Below, piece by piece: positions 28,292 through 36,754 of a DNA stretch of 64,000 bases. Source of the DNA: CAITSH01 sp945892985 (lineage in GTDB: Bacteria; Pseudomonadota; Gammaproteobacteria; Burkholderiales; SG8-39); contig CAMDDU010000009.1 in the NCBI GenBank assembly GCA_945892985.1, positions 1-64,000 on the forward strand, written 5' to 3'. Position 1 is the first letter of the stretch. Each line of letters starts with the position of its first letter. Below the pieces are notes generated by a model that saw only the letters and a program-made list of their open reading frames with translations, had not been told where the DNA came from and searched no databases. The position numbers were made by a program, and so were the translations under genes.

Positions 28292-29817
28292 GCCGCCCCC
28301 TGCGGCGGCATCGCCGCCTTGCCCGCCTGCAGGCATTCCTGCGCAGCGAGCAAATCGGAGAAAGCCAATCGCCTGCCGCCAATCTCCTGATAGTCCTCAT
28401 GCCCCTTGCCGGCCAGCAGCACCACATCGCCGACGCCGGCCTCACCGATTGCCAGCGCAATGGCGCGGGCGCGATCAGGCTCGGTGACAATAGAGTGGGC
28501 GGAGTCCGCGTGCATACCGGCGAGCACATCGGCGATGATCGCCGCAGGCTCTTCGTCGCGCGGGTTGTCGCTGGTGACAACGACACGATCGGCGCTGCGC
28601 GAGGCGACCGCGCCCATCATGGCGCGCTTGCCGCGGTCGCGCCCACCGCCGCAACCGAACACGCACCACAACCTGCCCCCGCCCTCATGCGCGACATCCG
28701 CAAGGGTGGCGAGCGCCTGCTCCAGCGCATCGGGGCTGTGGGCGTAGTCGACCACCACCAGCGGCAGCGCGCCCCCGCCGATGCGCTGCATGCGCCCTGG
28801 AGGAGGTCCGATATGCCCGAGCGCCGCGAGCGCGCGATCAAATGGCACGCCGGAGACCAGCATGGTGCCCAGCACGCCAAGGAGGTTCGACACATTGAAG
28901 CGCCCGAGCAGCGCATGGTTGCGCACTTCGCCCGGCCCCCAACTGCTCCTGACCTTGAAGGCCAAACCCCGCGGCGTCACCACGATATCGTGCGCCTCAA
29001 TCCAGCATTCGAGGCCGGCGCGCGAGGCAACACCGGGGTGGATGCTGTAACCGGCGCGATTGACACTGCCACCCGACAGCTGGCGCGCGATGCCCACGCC
29101 CTGCACGTCGTCCATATTGAGCACGGCGTGGCGCAGGCCGCGCATGGTGAAGAGCTTTTGTTTTGCCGCGGCATAGCGTTCCATGTCGCCGTGATAGTCG
29201 AGATGGTCTCGCGACAGGTTGGTAAAGAGCGCAACGCCAAAATGCACGCCATTGACGCGGCCCTGATCAAGACCGATAGAGGAGACCTCCATCGCCACGC
29301 CCTGCGCGCCATTGGCATGCAGCGTGGCGAGCGTCTTGTGCAGCAGCACCGGGTCGGGCGTGGTGTTGACGGTGGCATCCAGCGTTTCGCCGGGAAAGCC
29401 CAAACCGAGCGTGCCGATCACCGCGGTGCGCGCACCGCAATCGGTGCTGGCGTGCGCCAGCCACTGCGTGCACGAGGTCTTGCCATTGGTTCCGGTCACA
29501 CCCATGGTCCATATTTTTTCAGATGGACGGTCGTAGACCTCGTGCGCCAGCGGGCCGGCGAGATCACGCAGGCCCTCGACCGCAAGATTGGGTGCACGCC
29601 AGTCGGGGTTCCACTCAAAGCCGTCGCGCTCCCACAACACCGCCGCCGCACCGCGCGAAACCGCCTCGGCGACATGCGCGCGCCCGTCCAGCTTCGCCCC
29701 CGGCCAGGCTAGGAACACTTCGCCCGCGGCGATTTGGCGGCTGTCGGTGGCAAGACCGCTCACCCGCACCCCTTGCGTGCGCAAGCTGCCGAGAATGGTC
29801 TGGATACGCTTATCCAA
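28288..29817 (-). CDS. murE: MurE, meso-diaminopimelate-adding enzyme
   Basis: A Mur ligase of about 509 residues. Motifs are GLATDSRQIAAGEVFLAWPG, the ATP loop VTGTNGKTSCTQWLAHA, and VSSIGLDQGR. The substrate-selecting DNPRDEEP identifies meso-diaminopimelate as the amino acid added, as expected for a Gram-negative. The start is uncertain. TTG 29817, immediately after the ftsI stop and downstream of AGGA, gives the usual N-terminal length. ATG 29847 and ATG 29880 are in frame but lie inside ftsI. Confidence 0.94.
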   Translation of the reverse strand: MDKRIQTILGSLRTQGVRVSGLATDSRQIAAGEVFLAWPGAKLDGRAHVAEAVSRGAAAVLWERDGFEWNPDWRAPNLAVEGLRDLAGPLAHEVYDRPSEKIWTMGVTGTNGKTSCTQWLAHASTDCGARTAVIGTLGLGFPGETLDATVNTTPDPVLLHKTLATLHANGAQGVAMEVSSIGLDQGRVNGVHFGVALFTNLSRDHLDYHGDMERYAAAKQKLFTMRGLRHAVLNMDDVQGVGIARQLSGGSVNRAGYSIHPGVASRAGLECWIEAHDIVVTPRGLAFKVRSSWGPGEVRNHALLGRFNVSNLLGVLGTMLVSGVPFDRALAALGHIGPPPGRMQRIGGGALPLVVVDYAHSPDALEQALATLADVAHEGGGRLWCVFGCGGGRDRGKRAMMGAVASRSADRVVVTSDNPRDEEPAAIIADVLAGMHADSAHSIVTEPDRARAIALAIGEAGVGDVVLLAGKGHEDYQEIGGRRLAFSDLLAAQECLQAGKAAMPPQGAA

Positions 29818-29818
29818 A

Positions 29819-31549
29819 CTAAATACTTTCCTGCACTTCCTGCCCATCGGCAGGAAGTTCAATCGGCTTGAGCGGTGCATCGGGCGGCACTTCGAGGCGC
29901 CGCAACGCCCCGGCCATCACGCTTGCGAACACCGGCGCGGCCACCTGGCCGCCGTAGTGCTGCCCGTTGGAGGGCTCATCAATCATCACCGCAATCACCA
30001 GGCGCGGATCGGACACCGGCGCAAAGCCGACAAACGAAGATATATATTTTTTTGCGGCGTAACCGCCGTTTTCCTGCTTGTGCGCTGTACCGGTCTTGCC
30101 GCCAACGCGGTAACCCATGATTTGTGCACGCGGCGCCGTACCGCCCGGGCTTACCGCCATCTCCAGCATATGGCGCACCTGGCGTGCGGTCTGCGCTGAG
30201 ATTACCGACTTGCCGATCACCGGCCCCTCGACGCGGGTCAATGACAGCGGCAGCAGTTCGCCATCGCGCGTAAACAGCGAGTACGAACGCGCCAGCTGCA
30301 GCAGGCTTACCGCGATGCCGTGCCCATATGACATGGTCGCCTGCTCGATCGGCCGCCAGCTCTTGTAAGGGCGCACCTTGCCGCCGACTTCCCCCGGAAA
30401 ACCCGAACGCGGCGACGTGCCGAAACCGGCATTGGCAAACAGGCCGGCCATGGATTCGGCACTCATCGACAGGGCGATTTTTGCCGCACCGACGTTGGAC
30501 GATTTCTGTATCACCTGCTCCACCGTCAGCGCGCCCTCTGCGTGCGCGTCGTGGATGGTGGCGGTGCCAATGGTCAGCGTGCCCGGCGAGGTCTGGATCA
30601 TGGTGTCGGGCTGCACCTTGCCCGTGTCAAGGGCGAGCGCGATGGTAAAGGGCTTGAGCGTGGAGCCCGGCTCGAAGCTGTCGGTCACGGCGCGATTGCG
30701 CAATTGCGCGCCGCTCAGGCGCGTGCGGTTGTTCGGGTTATAAGTGGGCAGGTTGGCCAGCGCTAGGATCTCGCCGGTCTTGGCGTCCATCACGACAATG
30801 CCGCCGGCCTTGGCCTTGTGCTGATCGATCGCCGCCTTGAGTTGCGTGAAAGCGATGCTCTGGATCTTGGCATCCAGCGCGAGGGTGACGTTCTGCCCCT
30901 CCTGCGCCGCCTTGATCGACTCCATGTCCTCGACGATCTGGCCGCGCCTGTCCTTGATGACGCGGCGGCTGCCGGCCTTGCCGGCGAGCTGCTGTTGGAA
31001 AGCGAGTTCGATCCCCTCCTGCCCGGTCTCATCGACGCCGGTGAAGCCGAGCATATGCGCCATGGCCTCGCCACCCGGATAGTAACGGCGGTACTCGCGC
31101 TTTTGGAAAAAGCCCGGCAATTGCATCTCGGCCACCTTTTCGGCGGTCTCAGGCGGCAGCTGGCGCTTCACATAGACAAAGTCGCGATCGGTCGCATTGA
31201 GTTTTTTGCGAATTTCCTGCGCCGGCATTTCCAGCAGCGCGGCAAGTCGCGTGAGCTGCGCGCTTGAGGGTTGCGCGTCCTCTGGAATAGCCCATACCGA
31301 TTTCACCGGTGTCGAAATGGCGAGGATTTCGCCGTTACGGTCGGTGATCTTGCCGCGGTTGGCGCTGATCTCGATGATGCGACTGTAGCGCGACTCGCCT
31401 TTTTGCTGCAGGAAGTCCTTGTTCATGCCCTGCAGCCACACGGCGCGCACGCCAAGGCCGATGAAGCAAAATACAAACACGCCCAGCATCAGGCGCGCGC
31501 GCCACGTCGGCAGACGCAGCTCGAGCACCGGGCTGGTGGCAAATTTCAC
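29819..31549 (-). CDS. ftsI: FtsI (PBP3), septal peptidoglycan transpeptidase
   Basis: A class B penicillin-binding protein of 576 residues. One membrane segment at about 20-40 (LMLGVFVFCFIGLGVRAVWL) is followed by the pedestal domain (SANRGKITDRNGEILA). The transpeptidase domain has all three active motifs: PGSTLKPF with the catalytic serine, KSSNVGAAK, and GGKTGTAHK. It works with FtsW, which lies further along the cluster. It overlaps ftsL by 4 bp. Confidence 0.97.
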   Translation of the reverse strand: MKFATSPVLELRLPTWRARLMLGVFVFCFIGLGVRAVWLQGMNKDFLQQKGESRYSRIIEISANRGKITDRNGEILAISTPVKSVWAIPEDAQPSSAQLTRLAALLEMPAQEIRKKLNATDRDFVYVKRQLPPETAEKVAEMQLPGFFQKREYRRYYPGGEAMAHMLGFTGVDETGQEGIELAFQQQLAGKAGSRRVIKDRRGQIVEDMESIKAAQEGQNVTLALDAKIQSIAFTQLKAAIDQHKAKAGGIVVMDAKTGEILALANLPTYNPNNRTRLSGAQLRNRAVTDSFEPGSTLKPFTIALALDTGKVQPDTMIQTSPGTLTIGTATIHDAHAEGALTVEQVIQKSSNVGAAKIALSMSAESMAGLFANAGFGTSPRSGFPGEVGGKVRPYKSWRPIEQATMSYGHGIAVSLLQLARSYSLFTRDGELLPLSLTRVEGPVIGKSVISAQTARQVRHMLEMAVSPGGTAPRAQIMGYRVGGKTGTAHKQENGGYAAKKYISSFVGFAPVSDPRLVIAVMIDEPSNGQHYGGQVAAPVFASVMAGALRRLEVPPDAPLKPIELPADGQEVQESI

Positions 31550-31917
31550 GGCTTCACCCCGGCACCCTTGGTGTTGGGCGTCTTGGTTTCAGGCGTCTTG
31601 GCATCCTGCCCATCCATGGCCGCAGCTTCGTCCGGCTTGAGTGGCGCGGTCGAGCCATCCGGCTGGACGATTTGCGTGCGCCGCGGGTCGGGCACGCCCA
31701 TGTGCAGGACCTGGCGCGCCACACGCTCGACGCGTCCGTGCATCGCCCAGGTGCTTTGCTCCAGTTGCAACTGACCCCACTCGACATCGAGCTGGCGCGA
31801 ACGCTCCTGCTCTTTTTCAAGCTGGGTGAACAATTTGCGCGCCTTATGCTGGGAGGTAACGAGACCTGTCGCGCAAAGCGCGAGTATTGCGAGCAACATG
31901 AAATTGATGCGCGTCAT
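31546..31917 (-). CDS. ftsL: FtsL, division protein
   Basis: A bitopic protein of 123 residues. One membrane helix (about 3-22, INFMLLAILALCATGLVTSQ) is followed by a coiled coil (KLFTQLEKEQERSRQLDVEW) and the typical WAMHGRVERVARQVLHMGVP segment. The C-terminal 30 residues are a proline/threonine/lysine-rich extension (ETKTPNTKG). FtsL pairs with FtsB and FtsQ to activate FtsWI. Assignment rests on size, topology and position between rsmH and ftsI. Confidence 0.9.
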   Translation of the reverse strand: MTRINFMLLAILALCATGLVTSQHKARKLFTQLEKEQERSRQLDVEWGQLQLEQSTWAMHGRVERVARQVLHMGVPDPRRTQIVQPDGSTAPLKPDEAAAMDGQDAKTPETKTPNTKGAGVKP

Positions 31918-32034
31918 GTCCCCGGTCGAAGCCAGTCAAGCGACAAGGTGATGGGATGCGACAGCGCCGGGGAAAACCCGTCCGCTTCCCGCGGCGTCAC
32001 GCCGATCCGGCCGCAGATCATGCCGCGCTCCCGT

Positions 32035-32985
32035 TCATGCAAGCTTCTCGGCAACACGCATTACCGCGCTGCGCGCACGCGGATTGGCGCGCACCTCGCC
32101 CACGCCCGCGCGCACCGGTTTGCCGATGACACGAATGCGTCCGCGCGGCAGCTCTGCGGCACGTATGGGCAGGCGCGAGGGAATATCGGCCTCCGGATGC
32201 GCCTCGCCGCGCAGGGTGCGCTTGACGATGCGGTCCTCGAGCGAATGAAAGCTGATCACCGCCAGCCTGCCCCCTGGCGCGAGTGCCGCGATCGCCTGCG
32301 GCAGCGCTAGCGACAATTCTTCAAGCTCCTGATTGACGAAAATCCGAAGAGCCTGGAAGGTACGCGTCGCCGGATCTTGCCCGCCCTCACGCGTCCAGAC
32401 GGCCGTACCCACGATAGCGGCAAGTTGACCGGTGGTGAGCAGAGGGCCCCCGGCCCGAGCAGCAACAATCGCCTTTGCAACCTGTTTAGCAAACCGTTCT
32501 TCGCCATATTCCCTGATAACCTCCCCGATCTCAGCTTCACCGGCACTCGCCAGCCATTCGGCCGCGCTTTGCCCCCTGCCCCTATCCATGCGCATGTCCA
32601 GCGGCGCATCGAAGCGAAAGCTGAACCCGCGCTGCGGGTCGTCCAGCTGCGGGGACGACACGCCCAGATCGAACAGCACCCCGTCCACCGCCGCGACACC
32701 CATGCCCTCGAGCACCACGGCCAGATCCGAAAACTTCGCCCGCGCGATGGTGAAACGCGTGTCGCTTATCTGCCCCGCCGCCGCCACCGCCTCATCGTCG
32801 CGATCCAAGGCCACCAAGCGCCCGCGCGGACCCAACCGCTCCAGAATCAGGCGGCTGTGCCCTCCGCGGCCGAAGGTGGCATCGACAAAAATTCCGTTTG
32901 TTCTTTCGCCCTCCCGTGTGTCCGAGATAGCGAGCGCGTCGACTGCCTCTTCAAGCAGGACGGTGCGATGAATGAACTCGGGCAC
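32035..32985 (-). CDS. rsmH: RsmH (MraW), 16S rRNA C1402 N4-methyltransferase
   Basis: A SAM-dependent methyltransferase of 316 residues. HRTVLLEEAVDAL opens the protein, the SAM loop is VDATFGRGGHSRLIL, and FDLGVSSPQLDDPQRGFSF and VISFHSLEDRIVK are family signatures. GTG 32985 is used as the start, 8 bp after the mraZ stop. A 117-bp gap to ftsL follows, longer than most junctions in the cluster, without any recognised element. Confidence 0.96.
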   Translation of the reverse strand: MPEFIHRTVLLEEAVDALAISDTREGERTNGIFVDATFGRGGHSRLILERLGPRGRLVALDRDDEAVAAAGQISDTRFTIARAKFSDLAVVLEGMGVAAVDGVLFDLGVSSPQLDDPQRGFSFRFDAPLDMRMDRGRGQSAAEWLASAGEAEIGEVIREYGEERFAKQVAKAIVAARAGGPLLTTGQLAAIVGTAVWTREGGQDPATRTFQALRIFVNQELEELSLALPQAIAALAPGGRLAVISFHSLEDRIVKRTLRGEAHPEADIPSRLPIRAAELPRGRIRVIGKPVRAGVGEVRANPRARSAVMRVAEKLA

Positions 32986-32992
32986 GTTCTCA

Positions 32993-33436
32993 TCACAGAG
33001 AAAAATTCTCGGTGCCCGGAGGCGGCGAGGCGCTGGCGAGTTTCATCGCGTCGGCGAGTTTGGCTTCCCAGGACTCGACATCCCAGATTTCAAAGTGGCT
33101 GCCCTGCCCGACGACCATGGCCTGCTTGCCAAGGCCGGCAAACTTGCGCAATGCGGGCGAAATCAAAATGCGCCCGGCGCCATCGAGCGCCTGCTCTTCG
33201 GCATGACCGACCAGCAGGCGCTGCCAAGCGCGCGCCTCGACGCTGAAACTGGGTAACGCCTGGATGCGGGCACGGCGCGGCTCCCACTCGATGAAGGGAT
33301 AGAGCAAGAGGCAGCCATCCGGGTGGGCGGTCATCACGACCGCGGCCCCGCCGGAGGCGAGCGCGTCACGATGCTTGGTCGGCACGGTAAGCCGCCCTTT
33401 GGCATCAAGACTGAGTTCGGTTGCCCCTTGAAACAC
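32993..33436 (-). CDS. mraZ: MraZ, transcriptional regulator of the dcw cluster
   Basis: An AbrB-like protein of 147 residues that forms rings and binds its own promoter. Two copies of the family unit are visible: FQGATELSLDAKGRLTVPTKHRD near residue 2 and HAEEQALDGAGRILISPALRKFA near residue 80, with DGCLLLYP between. GTG 33436, after GGGGGAG, gives the normal FQGA start; an upstream ATG in the same frame lies too near the promoter. Four MraZ boxes sit 60-95 bp upstream. Confidence 0.93.
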   Translation of the reverse strand: MFQGATELSLDAKGRLTVPTKHRDALASGGAAVVMTAHPDGCLLLYPFIEWEPRRARIQALPSFSVEARAWQRLLVGHAEEQALDGAGRILISPALRKFAGLGKQAMVVGQGSHFEIWDVESWEAKLADAMKLASASPPPGTENFSL

Positions 33437-33497
33437 GCTTACATCTCCCCCGAGACTGAGTTCTTGGCGGGGCAGGCTTCGAACAGAGTCCGAAATA

Positions 33498-33531
33498 CCC
33501 ATTAATTCCCACCAAAACTCACGATTTCCCA
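33498..33531 (-). promoter_or_regulatory. MraZ binding boxes, four repeats with 10-bp period
   Basis: On the minus strand TGGG, TGAG, TGGG and TGGG occur at exactly 10-bp spacing (33531-33528, 33521-33518, 33511-33508, 33501-33498). This is the known MraZ operator form, TGGGN repeats separated by five bases. They lie directly downstream of the -10 box, so binding should block transcription of the cluster. Confidence 0.85.
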
Positions 33532-33559
33532 CTTTAGAGCAAAGAAAACCCTCGGTCAA
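33531..33559 (-). promoter_or_regulatory. Pmra, candidate dcw cluster promoter
   Basis: The minus strand shows -35 TTGACC (33559-33554), a 17-bp spacer and -10 TAAAGT (33536-33531). The -10 overlaps the first MraZ box, as expected for an autorepressed sigma-70 promoter. Confidence 0.7.
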
Positions 33560-33788
33560 GCGGGGATTTAGTAATTTTTCTAGTCAGGACAAAGACTTAA
33601 GCGTGGTTTTATATAAATATTCTATAAATAATATCCTTTAAAAACAATAAGTATAGAACGTACATCGAAGGTGATTTCTTAGGAATATTGCCAATTTTTG
33701 CCCTGCTGGAGGCATTTACCGTCTAAAACTCAGATTTTCAGCCTCGATTGCATCATCCGCCCCCGCCTATGGGTAAATATCCGGCGAT
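33560..33788. other. AT-rich intergenic region between mraZ and the divergent IclR gene
   Basis: About 230 bp that are clearly richer in A and T than the surroundings, particularly 33601-33660 (ATATAAATATTCTATAAATA). No ORF of note. It may hold upstream promoter elements for the dcw cluster. Confidence 0.6.
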
Positions 33789-33789
33789 A

Positions 33790-33825
33790 CGAACGCTTGT
33801 TCGTTCTGCGAACATAAACCATAAT
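33790..33825 (+). promoter_or_regulatory. IclR-gene promoter overlapped by a triple CGAAC/GTTCG operator
   Basis: CGAAC (33790-33794), GTTCG (33799-33803) and CGAAC (33809-33813) form two overlapping palindromes with spacers of 4 and 5 bp. -35 TTGTTC (33797-33802) and -10 CATAAT (33820-33825) are 17 bp apart. The operator therefore covers the -35 and spacer, implying autoregulation by the IclR-family protein that follows. Confidence 0.6.
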
Positions 33826-33866
33826 TTGCAGCCGTCCGCCCCGGAGAACGCGCCTTGAAGGAATCC

Positions 33867-34640
33867 ATGCAAAAACCCTCGGGCGAATTCCTGCAGTCAT
33901 TCGCGCGCGGCCTGTCGGTAATTCGCGTGTTTGGGCCGCAATCAGCGGTCATGACGCTCTCGGCGGTGGCAGAAAAAACCGGGCTCACGCGTGCCGGGGC
34001 GCGGCGCATTTTACTGACGCTGCAGTCACTGGGTTATGTGACGAGCGAGGGCCGTGACTTTCGCCTGACGCCGCGCATACTCGACCTGGGCTATTCGTAT
34101 TTGTCATCGATGCCGCTATGGGAGATCGCGCAGCCGATCATGGAGGATCTCGTCGCCGAGGTGCACGAATCCTGCTCCGCCTCGGTGCTGGAGGGCGAGG
34201 ACGTGGTCTACGTGCTGCGCGTGCCGACCCACCGCATCATGACCATCGGCCTCTCCATCGGCAGCCGCCTGCCCGCCTACGCCACCTCGATGGGGCGGGT
34301 GCTGCTGGGCGGCCTGACCGAAGCTGAGCTCGACACCTATTTTGCCAAGGCGAAATTGGCGTCCCATACCAAACGCACCGTCACTGATGCAAAGCTGCTG
34401 CGCAAAACGATTCTTGCCGACGCGGGAAAAGGCTGGTCACTGGTGGACCAGGAACTGGAGGACGGACTGCGCTCGATCTCGGTGCCCATCGTCGACGGAC
34501 GCGGCCGCATCCTCGCCGCCATGAACATCAGCGGCCAGGCTGCGCGTACCAGCGAGACGCAGATCGTGAAAACTTTTTTACCAAAACTAAAAAAGGCGGC
34601 CGACCGCATAGCTGCGGCATTGCGCATGCGGCGCGCTTGA
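33867..34640 (+). CDS. IclR-family transcriptional regulator (PcaR/PobR-like)
   Basis: A protein of 257 residues. The N-terminal winged helix-turn-helix (LQSFARGLSVIRVFGPQSAV, TLSAVAEKTGLTRAGARRIL) and the effector-binding C-terminal domain (YLSSMPLWEIAQPIMEDLVAE, LPAYATSMGRVLLGG, SISVPIVDGRGRILAAMNIS) match the branch that controls aromatic acid catabolism. No protocatechuate genes are nearby, so the ligand is unknown. ATG 33867 follows AAGGAATCC. A palindromic CGAAC operator overlaps its promoter. The amidase operon is 6 kb away and may or may not be a target. Confidence 0.9.
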   Translation: MQKPSGEFLQSFARGLSVIRVFGPQSAVMTLSAVAEKTGLTRAGARRILLTLQSLGYVTSEGRDFRLTPRILDLGYSYLSSMPLWEIAQPIMEDLVAEVHESCSASVLEGEDVVYVLRVPTHRIMTIGLSIGSRLPAYATSMGRVLLGGLTEAELDTYFAKAKLASHTKRTVTDAKLLRKTILADAGKGWSLVDQELEDGLRSISVPIVDGRGRILAAMNISGQAARTSETQIVKTFLPKLKKAADRIAAALRMRRA

Positions 34641-34789
34641 CACCGCTCGCACGAACCGAAAAAGAAACGAAAAAGAAACGAAAAATTCCGCCCCCGCCAG
34701 TCTGGGCGAAGCACAAGACCTGCCGTTCTACAAGAGCGCCGCAGCTTCGCCCTCCACGGAATGACAAAGCAAATTTCGCCCGCAGGGCG

Positions 34790-35248
34790 CTACGCCATCA
34801 GCAGCAGCGGTGTGCGCATCAAGCGCAATCGCAAATTTTCGCCGCCAGAACCGTCGGGCAGCGTCACCACGCGCAGCTCTATTTTCTCCCCGCCCGCCTG
34901 CTGAAAATCAATGCGGCTGATCTGCGTGATGCGCCGCCTGGCATCATTGAGGCCGCACATCATCTTGACGTGCGACAACAAGGCCTCGCGCAGGTGTGCC
35001 GGAATCAGCATGTAATCGAGCATCACGCCGTCCATGCCGAACCATACGTGTGCGCCCGCCCCCTTTTCATCCGCCTCGACCTTGATATTTGTCGCGCCAA
35101 GAAGATAAGCCTCGACGACAATGGTGTTGAGCAACTGCGCCGGCGTGTCCTGCGCCTCACCGACGCTGAACAGCGCCCCCGGAACCGTCGCGCCATCGAT
35201 GACAAACATCGGGTGGGCATGGGACGAATCCTGATCCACGGTTTCCAT
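34790..35248 (-). CDS. stand-alone protein resembling the N-terminal (N2) domain of GspE/PilB-type ATPases
   Basis: A protein of 152 residues. The segment PAQLLNTIVVEAYLLGATNI, then KVEADEKG and VWFGMDGVML, then LSHVKMMCGLNDARRRITQ and ELRVVTLPDGSGGENLRLRL closely follows the GspE/PilB/PilT N2 domain (ASDIHIEP, RFRIDGVL, RIKVMAxLDxAExR, RxSTxPTxxGE). The Walker A ATPase domain that should follow is absent and the gene simply ends. ATG 35248 follows AAAGGGAG. No other secretion or pilus genes are visible. It may act as an assembly partner or regulator, or be a remnant; the clean start and stop argue for a real gene. Confidence 0.55.
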   Translation of the reverse strand: METVDQDSSHAHPMFVIDGATVPGALFSVGEAQDTPAQLLNTIVVEAYLLGATNIKVEADEKGAGAHVWFGMDGVMLDYMLIPAHLREALLSHVKMMCGLNDARRRITQISRIDFQQAGGEKIELRVVTLPDGSGGENLRLRLMRTPLLLMA

Positions 35249-35413
35249 GGCAAGACTCCCTTTTGAGCGGCGTTGCCGCGATGTTAGAACCCGGACCCGC
35301 CCCTTGCGGGTCCGGGGGAAGCTTGCGGCTCCCATGCACTGTGTATCGGCATCACCCCGCCCGGACTTGAGCCCGCCCGAGGGCAAAGTCCGCCCCCCGC
35401 CGGGAATGCCATA

Positions 35414-36319
35414 ATGGCGTCAGTCACCCCCCATCCGGAGCCCGCATTGAGCACACAAAACGAAACAAAAACAATGGCTTTGTTCTGCGACTTCGAAAAC
35501 GTCGCACTGGGGGTACGCGACGCCAAATTCGACAAATTCGACATTAGCAAGGTGCTCGAACGCCTGCTCCTCAAAGGCAGCATCGTGTCGAAAAAAGCCT
35601 ACTGTGACTGGGAGCGCTACAAGGCCTTCAAGCAGGACATGCACGCCGCGGCCTTTGAGCTCATCGAAATCCCCCACCGCAGCATGTCGGGCAAGAACTC
35701 GGCCGACATCCGCATGGTCGTCGACGCGCTCGACCTCTGCTACACCAAAAGCCACCTCGACACCTTTGTCATCATCAGCGGCGACTCGGACTTCTCGCCG
35801 CTGGTTTCAAAACTGCGCGAGAACAACAAGACGGTGATCGGCGTCGGCGTAAAAAACTCCAGTTCCGACCTGCTGATCAGCAACTGCGACGAGTTCATTT
35901 TTTACGACGACCTGGTGCGTGAAACCCAGGGCCGTTTCATCGCCATCAAAAAATCCAAACCCATACGCAAGCGTGCCGCCTCCAAGGGTGACGCACACGC
36001 CATTGGCGCCGCCGCGCCGGCCGAGGTCGAGGCCACGCCGGTCTCGGTCAAGCCCGAGCAGGGAAAAAAGGAAGAAGCCATAGGCTACGTCATCGAAACC
36101 ATAGAAGCCCTGCTGGCAGAGCGCGGCGCCGAGGAAAAAATCTGGGGCTCGATGGTGAAGCAGACCCTGAAGCGCAGGAAACCCAGCTTCAATGAACGCT
36201 ATTACGGCTTCAAGGCCTTCGGCGACCTGCTGGAAGAAGCCAAAATGAGAAAACTGCTGGATATCGACAAGGACGAGAAATCCGGCGCCTACATCATCAA
36301 AGGCTTGATTCACGAGTAG
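35414..36319 (+). CDS. NYN-domain ribonuclease-like protein with C-terminal OST-HTH/LOTUS domain
   Basis: A protein of 301 residues. The NYN (PIN-like) domain occupies about 20-170, with its acidic residues in MALFCDFENVALG, KNSADIRMVVDALDL and VIISGDSDFSPLVSKLR. The fold is that of metal-dependent RNases. After a charged linker (RKRAASKGD) comes a LOTUS-type winged helix (about 225-300: EEKIWGSMVKQTLKRRKPSF, NERYYGFKAFGDLLEEA). The NYN plus LOTUS pairing is widespread in bacteria and suggests RNA targeting, possibly of structured RNA. ATG 35474 is a possible shorter start. It is divergent from the GspE-domain gene. Confidence 0.85.
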   Translation: MASVTPHPEPALSTQNETKTMALFCDFENVALGVRDAKFDKFDISKVLERLLLKGSIVSKKAYCDWERYKAFKQDMHAAAFELIEIPHRSMSGKNSADIRMVVDALDLCYTKSHLDTFVIISGDSDFSPLVSKLRENNKTVIGVGVKNSSSDLLISNCDEFIFYDDLVRETQGRFIAIKKSKPIRKRAASKGDAHAIGAAAPAEVEATPVSVKPEQGKKEEAIGYVIETIEALLAERGAEEKIWGSMVKQTLKRRKPSFNERYYGFKAFGDLLEEAKMRKLLDIDKDEKSGAYIIKGLIHE

Positions 36320-36445
36320 CGCAGCCGGCAGGAACCTGACCCGACGCCGCATCCGCGCAAGTTTCCCACGGTCCGCCGTCTTCCATCCGCCCCCAAGGGC
36401 GCACGATGAGGCCCCCTGTCACTCCACTAAACGCTTCCGCATCCC

Positions 36446-36640
36446 ATGGGTCTTGAAAATTTTTCCATCACCAGCTTCATCCTGTCGACCATGGCCTTTT
36501 TCGTCGCACAGCATTTCGCCAATCGTTATATGGATGGCAGCGACTTTCCCAAGGGTATGACGCGCACGCTCACAGTACTGATTTTGGCGCTGGCCGTCAG
36601 CTATGGCGTTGCTGCGGCGACGGACTGGGCCATCGCTTAA
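36446..36640 (+). CDS. small two-helix membrane protein
   Basis: A protein of 64 residues with hydrophobic segments near 7-24 and 40-60 and a polar loop (NRYMDGSDFPKGMTR). No named family is recognised. A 33-bp palindromic repeat lies 15 bp after its stop. The reading frame has ordinary codon use for this genome and begins with a clear ATG, but no strong ribosome-binding site is seen. Confidence 0.55.
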   Translation: MGLENFSITSFILSTMAFFVAQHFANRYMDGSDFPKGMTRTLTVLILALAVSYGVAAATDWAIA

Positions 36641-36654
36641 AAAAACAGCTAATA

Positions 36655-36687
36655 GGCTGAAGATCCGCGCCAGTCCTGGCTTTTCAG
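36655..36687 (-). repeat. 33-bp dispersed palindrome, copy 3
   Basis: The plus strand begins GGCTGAAGATCCGCGCCAGT and ends CCTGGCTTTTCAG. It folds as GCTGAA...GCCAG-TC-CTGGC...TTCAG. It is located 15 bp after the stop of the small membrane protein gene. Confidence 0.75.
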
Positions 36688-36754
36688 CTTATTACCCGAC
36701 AGCCCTTCGGTTCCAGATGCGCCGTCCACTCCATCACATCCCTGCCAGCGACCG

